From NCBI GenBank assembly GCA_949283905.1, contig CASDUB010000024.1, positions 1 through 8,522 on the forward strand: a DNA stretch of 8,522 nucleotides, given 5' to 3'. Every line of letters begins with the position of its first letter. The stretch's first letter is position 1. Both the position numbers and the translations under genes were made by a program. The notes below the pieces were generated by a model. That model was not told the origin of the DNA. It did not search any database and saw only the letters and a list, made by a program, of their open reading frames with translations. The DNA is from an uncultured Lachnospiraceae bacterium (GTDB lineage Bacteria > Bacillota > Clostridia > Lachnospirales > Lachnospiraceae). Of the stretch, positions 6,501 to 8,522 are shown in pieces.

Positions 6501-7156
6501 ACGGAGATCCTAAAGAAGTACAGGTCGAGGGTATCGTAGAGAACTATGTTCAGCATTATGCGTTTATGACCTCAGAAACATACAGCAGGATTTTCGGAGA
6601 GGAACCTGAATATAATTATTTCTATGTTAAGTACGAAGATACTTCAGAGGATTATGAAAAGTCATTTTCGGCATACATGCTTGAAAATGAGGCATGTGCG
6701 GGGGTGAGTCTTACAAGCGATCTGGAAGATCAGATTGTAGATATGCTTGATACGCTCAACCTTGTCATTTGGGTCCTTATTATAGCGGCTGCTCTACTCG
6801 CCTGCGTTGTTCTGTATAACCTGAACAGCATTAATATAACAGAGCGAAGGAGAGAACTGGCGACGCTTAAAGTTCTCGGCTTCAGCAATATGGAAGTCGC
6901 GATGTATATTTACAGGGAAAATATTATCCTTACTTTGATAGGTATAGTTGCCGGGGCGGTCCTCGGAACATTCCTTCATCTGTTTACTATTTCAACAGTA
7001 GAAGTAGATCTTATGATGTTTGGAAGAAATATCGGAATCGGAAGTTATCTGATATGCGCGGTACTTACCGCAGTATTCTCGCTGCTTGTAAATCTGGTGA
7101 TGTACAGTCACTTTAAGAAGATCGACATGGTCGAGTCGCTGAAGAGCGTAGAATAA
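3548..7156 (+). CDS. Large FtsX-like ABC permease with duplicated membrane halves and a ~390-residue coiled coil
   Basis: With the ATG at 3548 the product has 1202 residues. GAGG sits 4 bases upstream of that ATG. A GTG at 3533 is in frame and would overlap the ATPase gene, but lacks a clear ribosome-binding site. Predicted order: membrane helix 1 (residues 21-37); extracytoplasmic MacB-like domain (38 to about 250); coiled coil (about 250-643); helices 2-4 (about 671-691, 719-745, 765-785); basic cytoplasmic linker; helix 5 (837-858); second extracytoplasmic domain without a coil (859-1065); helices 6-8 (1070-1092, 1126-1147, 1163-1186). The halves are duplicated: GTYKALGYSGWQIAAKY (701-717) corresponds to ATLKVLGFSNMEVAMY (1105-1120), the cytoplasmic segments touching the ATPase. 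One polypeptide plus an ATPase dimer should therefore form a whole type VII (MacB-fold) transporter. Such proteins transmit ATP-driven motion across the membrane rather than passing substrate through a central pore. Substrate and partner are unknown; a role at the cell surface or wall is likely. Confidence 0.88.
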   Translation: MGNTRLKDFIREIKGNKGRFLSIFFIVLLGAAFFSGIRSSGGDMKYTADYYFDEYDLMDIEVMSTLGLTDDDLKDIENVDGVESVCGGYSMDVLSSKGKEESAVKLIGYTDEINKFTLSEGRLPEKQNECLIDDFYKDLMGYQIGDTISFYSGTDTELSENLKVTEFTIVGSGGLPYYIDLTRGTGTVGDGQLEGYICIDPEVFDMDVYTEIYVKISGAKGINSYSDQYDDIVENVTEKLEDLGESASERRYNEIVDEANEQIEDGNQQIEDAEKELADAKKELDDGKKELDDAAKELEDGKKELDDAAKELADAEAEIKDGESELANAWTEIQENELKLADAKAELDAAKAEIDDGAAQLADGKAQIAENEELLNQKTAELQSGWEQYNSGLAQLNAAKTEIENNKSQLNSQLEQLNTQKEQLNTQKGELETQLQAVEAMLAADPENQELLAYKYQLEEGIGQIDAGIKQIDGYITPIEEGLAQIEAQMPYIAEQEALLESTKATLTDGQAQIDAGWTEIANAKETLAANEQQFNAGVAEYNSGLAQYEDGLRQLNEGKAEYEEGVKEFNEGKAEYEEGKAEYESALEDYNEGLKEYEDGLKEWTEGNDEYNEKSVEAQEEIEKGRLDIKEAEDELAKLEKPKWHVLDRDMMQSVASYGSDADRIDSLGNVFPVLFFLVAALVSLTCMTRMVEEQRQQIGTYKALGYSGWQIAAKYLGYALLATVLGAVIGVLIGEKFLPAVVISSYGMLYTGIPYYFVPYNWTQGILAIVLSVACTGGATLAATLRQLQEKPAELMRPEAPKVGKRILLERVSFIWKKLNFTQKSTLRNLFRYKKRFIMTIIGIGGCMSLMLVGFGLRDSITVVAQNQFREIFKHDAAIAIDAEADEDEIQTLEDRIRNYSGIEDYMELCQSSVTLRANGTDRSALIYVPKTTDEVFEFVRFRDRVTKQSYDFPETGVTLSEKTADMLNVSVGDTITIEEGDDGDPKEVQVEGIVENYVQHYAFMTSETYSRIFGEEPEYNYFYVKYEDTSEDYEKSFSAYMLENEACAGVSLTSDLEDQIVDMLDTLNLVIWVLIIAAALLACVVLYNLNSINITERRRELATLKVLGFSNMEVAMYIYRENIILTLIGIVAGAVLGTFLHLFTISTVEVDLMMFGRNIGIGSYLICAVLTAVFSLLVNLVMYSHFKKIDMVESLKSVE
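4373..4498 (+). repeat. Six in-frame 21-base heptad repeats in the permease coil
   Basis: Six consecutive seven-residue units start with Glu-Leu (residues 276-317): ELADAKK, ELDDGKK, ELDDAAK, ELEDGKK, ELDDAAK, ELADAEA. Units two and three make a 14-residue pair that recurs almost unchanged as units four and five. In DNA this is a 42-base near-duplication with synonymous differences. It is part of the coding sequence, and its regular Leu spacing supports a helical rod rather than a low-complexity artefact. Confidence 0.85.
5150..5380 (+). repeat. Eleven in-frame heptads of aromatic-x-x-Gly type in the permease coil
   Basis: Residues 535-611 fall in an unbroken seven-residue register. Each unit starts with an aromatic residue or Leu, and Gly occupies the fourth place in ten of eleven units (FNAGVAE, YNSGLAQ, YEDGLRQ, LNEGKAE, YEEGVKE, FNEGKAE, YEEGKAE, YESALED, YNEGLKE, YEDGLKE, WTEGNDE). 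The chemistry differs from the Glu-Leu-Asp heptads at the start of the coil, so the repeat has diverged into distinct blocks. Confidence 0.85.
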
Positions 7157-7181
7157 AATTTAAATATATTTACCCAATAAT

Positions 7182-7230
7182 AAAAAGCAGTTCCGGTGTG
7201 CAGGGAAAGTACAAACCGGGGCTGCTTTTT
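7182..7230 (+). terminator. Strong Rho-independent terminator after the ABC permease
   Basis: AAAAAGCAGTTCCGGT (7182-7197) pairs along all 16 positions with ACCGGGGCTGCTTTTT (7215-7230), two pairs being G-U. The 17-base loop can extend the stem by a short GTGC/GTAC helix. The right arm ends in five T. It begins 26 bases after the permease stop and isolates the ABC block from the toxin segment. Confidence 0.88.
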
Positions 7231-7239
7231 ATAACAGTA

Positions 7240-7268
7240 TAAAGTTAAGTTCGGGAAAAGTAAAGTTA
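7240..7268 (+). repeat. Pair of TAAAGTTA direct repeats upstream of the antitoxin gene
   Basis: TAAAGTTA occurs at 7240-7247 and again at 7261-7268, 21 bases apart, i.e. two helical turns on the same face of the DNA. The pair lies about 90-120 bases before the antitoxin start. It could be an operator for the helix-turn-helix antitoxin or simply chance in A/T-rich DNA. Confidence 0.35.
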
Positions 7269-7330
7269 CGTTATCTATGTAGAGCTTATGCTGGTCGCTC
7301 AATAAAAAGTGTGGTAAACTAAAGAGAAAT

Positions 7331-7339
7331 TGCTATATA
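7331..7339 (+). promoter_or_regulatory. Possible extended -10 promoter of the toxin-antitoxin genes
   Basis: TGCTATATA reads as an extended -10 (TGn then TATATA). A weak -35-like TGGTAA lies at 7312-7317 with 16 bases between. If used, the transcript would start near 7346, within the Shine-Dalgarno site GAAGGG (7346-7351), giving an almost leaderless mRNA, so an upstream start may be used instead. Confidence 0.3.
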
Positions 7340-7358
7340 TAGAATGAAGGGATAATTT

Positions 7359-7613
7359 ATGTGTCAAATAGCAGTAAGCATACCGGATGAAGTTCTTTAT
7401 GATACAAAAATGAGCCCTGAGCAGGCAAATCAGTTCGCAAGGCAGGCAGTGGCGCTTGCTTATTATACACAGAGTGGTGTGTCTATAGGATATTGTTCTC
7501 GTATAGCAGGAATGACAGAAGAAGAATTTATCAAATATTTAGGTGAGAATCACATATCAATCTTTCGATTTGATAATGAAGAAGAATTTTTGGAGGAGTT
7601 GAATAATGCATAA
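7359..7613 (+). CDS. UPF0175-family antitoxin
   Basis: This 84-residue protein matches the small UPF0175 family, found as the antitoxin beside PIN-fold DUF3368 toxins in bacteria and archaea. Residues 3-37 hold a conserved segment, VSIPDEVLYDTKMS and then an alanine-rich helix (QANQFARQAVALAYY). Residues 41-67 form a helix-turn-helix-like part (VSIGYCSRIAGMTEEEF). The last 15 or so residues are acidic and hydrophobic (FDNEEEFLEELNNA), the usual sort of toxin-binding tail. It probably neutralises its partner by direct contact and may bind its own promoter. Start: GAAGGG 7 bases before the ATG. Its stop codon overlaps the toxin start in ATGCATAA (7606-7613), indicating translational coupling. 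The gene looks full length and intact although its partner is not. Confidence 0.88.
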   Translation: MCQIAVSIPDEVLYDTKMSPEQANQFARQAVALAYYTQSGVSIGYCSRIAGMTEEEFIKYLGENHISIFRFDNEEEFLEELNNA

Positions 7614-7779
7614 AGTAGTTGTTAATTCAACACCTTTGATTATTTTATGTGGAATTGGAAGATTGGATATTTTGAAAATATTATATCAGGAAATATTCAT
7701 ACCGCCGGCTATGTTCAGGGAAGCAACTTCAAAGAATGACTTAGCAAGCGCCCAACTTTTACATCGATATATACGTTAA
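7606..7779 (+). pseudogene. Truncated DUF3368 PIN-domain toxin
   Basis: The frame opens at the ATG overlapping the antitoxin stop, with GGAGG (7592-7596) 9 bases upstream, and closes after 57 codons. Residues 3-44 are a clear DUF3368 N-terminus: VVVNSTPLIIL (the first PIN strand, with Asn7 where a metal-binding Asp often sits; Asn is frequent in this family), GIGRLDILKILYQEIFIP, and PAMFREAT with the second conserved acidic residue, Glu39. Intact family members are roughly 150 residues, so about 100 residues, including the later acidic positions of the nuclease site, are absent. The last 13 residues (DLASAQLLHRYIR) no longer resemble the family, marking a deletion or recombination junction near 7740. 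Only 18 bases follow before the Fic start, so no displaced remainder can lie there. An RNase toxin in full-length form, it is probably inactive here. Confidence 0.8.
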
Positions 7780-7797
7780 AATGGAATGGTAAAAATT

Positions 7798-8522
7798 ATG
7801 AATGAGATCAATAAGTTTTTGAAAGAACGTTTTTGCATTGAAAGAAAAAAATCTGACAGATCCGGTATTTATGCCTATACTCAAAGATCTATGGCTTATA
7901 ACTCCAACAAGATCGAGGGTTCAACGTTGACGAAGGAGCAGACAGCTGCATTGTTTGATACAGGTACATTGCCTGTAAGTGATGATGTTTACAGAACAAA
8001 AGATGTTGAAGAAATGAACGGGCATTTTTTGATGTTCAATTATATGCTGGACACATTAGAACAGAAATTATCTCAGGATTTAATAAAAAAATTTCATTTT
8101 GAATTGAAAAGCGGCGTATTTGAAGACAGAGCAAATGGATATGCGATCGGAGATTATAAAAAGAGACGAAATATCATAGGCATTTATGAAACTGTATATC
8201 CGGAAGATGTTCCGGCTAAAATGGAAGAACTTCTTCAATGGTATCACAGCCAGGAGATTACACTATCGGTTATTGCGGAATTTCACGCAAGGTATGAAAG
8301 CATTCATCCTTTCCAGGATGGAAACGGACGTACGGGCAGGATCATTCTTTTTAGAGAATGTCTTGTAAATGACATAATACCTTTTATTATCGTGGATGAA
8401 GACAGGATAGTATATTTAAATGCGCTGACAGAATACCGCAAAGGAAAAGGCATAGAAAAGCTTGTTGCGCTGTTCGAAAAAGAGCAGAAGTCATATGAAG
8501 AAAACTGCAGATATTTTATGTA
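7798..8522 (+). CDS. Fic-domain protein with N-terminal inhibitory motif (AMPylator), cut by the window end
   Basis: The frame stays open for 241 codons to the window edge; the last two bases (ta) could begin a stop, and the protein is probably almost complete. The catalytic motif HPFQDGNGRTGR is at residues 170-181, with His170 as general base, Asp174 as metal ligand, and the anion-binding GNGR. The flap region GYAIGDYKKRRNIIG is at about 114-128. SNKIEG at 36-41 matches the inhibitory helix motif [S/T]xxxE[G/N], with Glu40 expected to block productive ATP binding. This makes it a class II Fic enzyme, self-inhibited without a separate antitoxin. Fic enzymes typically transfer AMP to Ser, Thr or Tyr of a target protein; the target here is unknown. 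The ATG at 7798 was chosen by resemblance to family N-termini. Another in-frame ATG at 7786 would add four residues. Neither has a good ribosome-binding site. It lies just after the broken toxin. Confidence 0.9.
   Translation, partial: MNEINKFLKERFCIERKKSDRSGIYAYTQRSMAYNSNKIEGSTLTKEQTAALFDTGTLPVSDDVYRTKDVEEMNGHFLMFNYMLDTLEQKLSQDLIKKFHFELKSGVFEDRANGYAIGDYKKRRNIIGIYETVYPEDVPAKMEELLQWYHSQEITLSVIAEFHARYESIHPFQDGNGRTGRIILFRECLVNDIIPFIIVDEDRIVYLNALTEYRKGKGIEKLVALFEKEQKSYEENCRYFM

Noticed and set aside
8186..8368. A 60-codon plus-strand frame within the Fic gene
   Set aside because: It is out of frame with the Fic gene, which is defined by its catalytic and inhibitory motifs.

Overview
The window looks like a chromosomal segment of an anaerobic, low-to-moderate GC Gram-positive bacterium, most likely of class Clostridia. 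The inference rests on a rubrerythrin with an N-terminal rubredoxin domain next to a PerR-type regulator, A/T-rich spacers with near-consensus sigma-A promoters and strong Shine-Dalgarno sites, and a two-gene MacB-type ABC transporter with a very large permease. I cannot name the genus.

Layout. Bases 1-233 (minus) hold the N-terminal part of an unrecognised membrane protein. Bases 234-701 are A/T-rich with no convincing gene; they carry a promoter for the membrane gene, an unassigned plus-strand promoter and the terminator of the rubrerythrin gene. Bases 702-1700 (minus) are a two-gene peroxide/oxygen-stress operon: perR, then reverse rubrerythrin. A perfect 12-1-12 palindrome overlaps the -10 and start-site region of the perR promoter, suggesting autoregulation. 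Bases 1942-2787 (plus) encode RsmI, the 16S rRNA C1402 2'-O-methyltransferase. Bases 2832-7156 (plus) encode a MacB/LolD-type ATPase and a 1202-residue permease with two fused FtsX-like halves; the first extracytoplasmic domain is interrupted by about 390 residues of coiled coil. A strong hairpin terminator closes this block.

Bases 7231-8522 (plus) are an accessory toxin segment. An intact UPF0175-family antitoxin overlaps by 8 bases the start of a DUF3368 PIN-type toxin, which keeps about 44 recognisable residues and then stops. Eighteen bases later a Fic-domain protein begins, with intact catalytic and inhibitory motifs, and runs off the window end.

The parts form three functional units: oxidative-stress defence, a housekeeping rRNA methylase followed by an envelope ABC machine, and a remodelled toxin-antitoxin locus. 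The most notable items are the coiled-coil permease, whose coil could form a hairpin long enough to reach across a Gram-positive wall, and the antitoxin left next to a broken toxin and a Fic gene. I see no clear evidence for a wholly new system.
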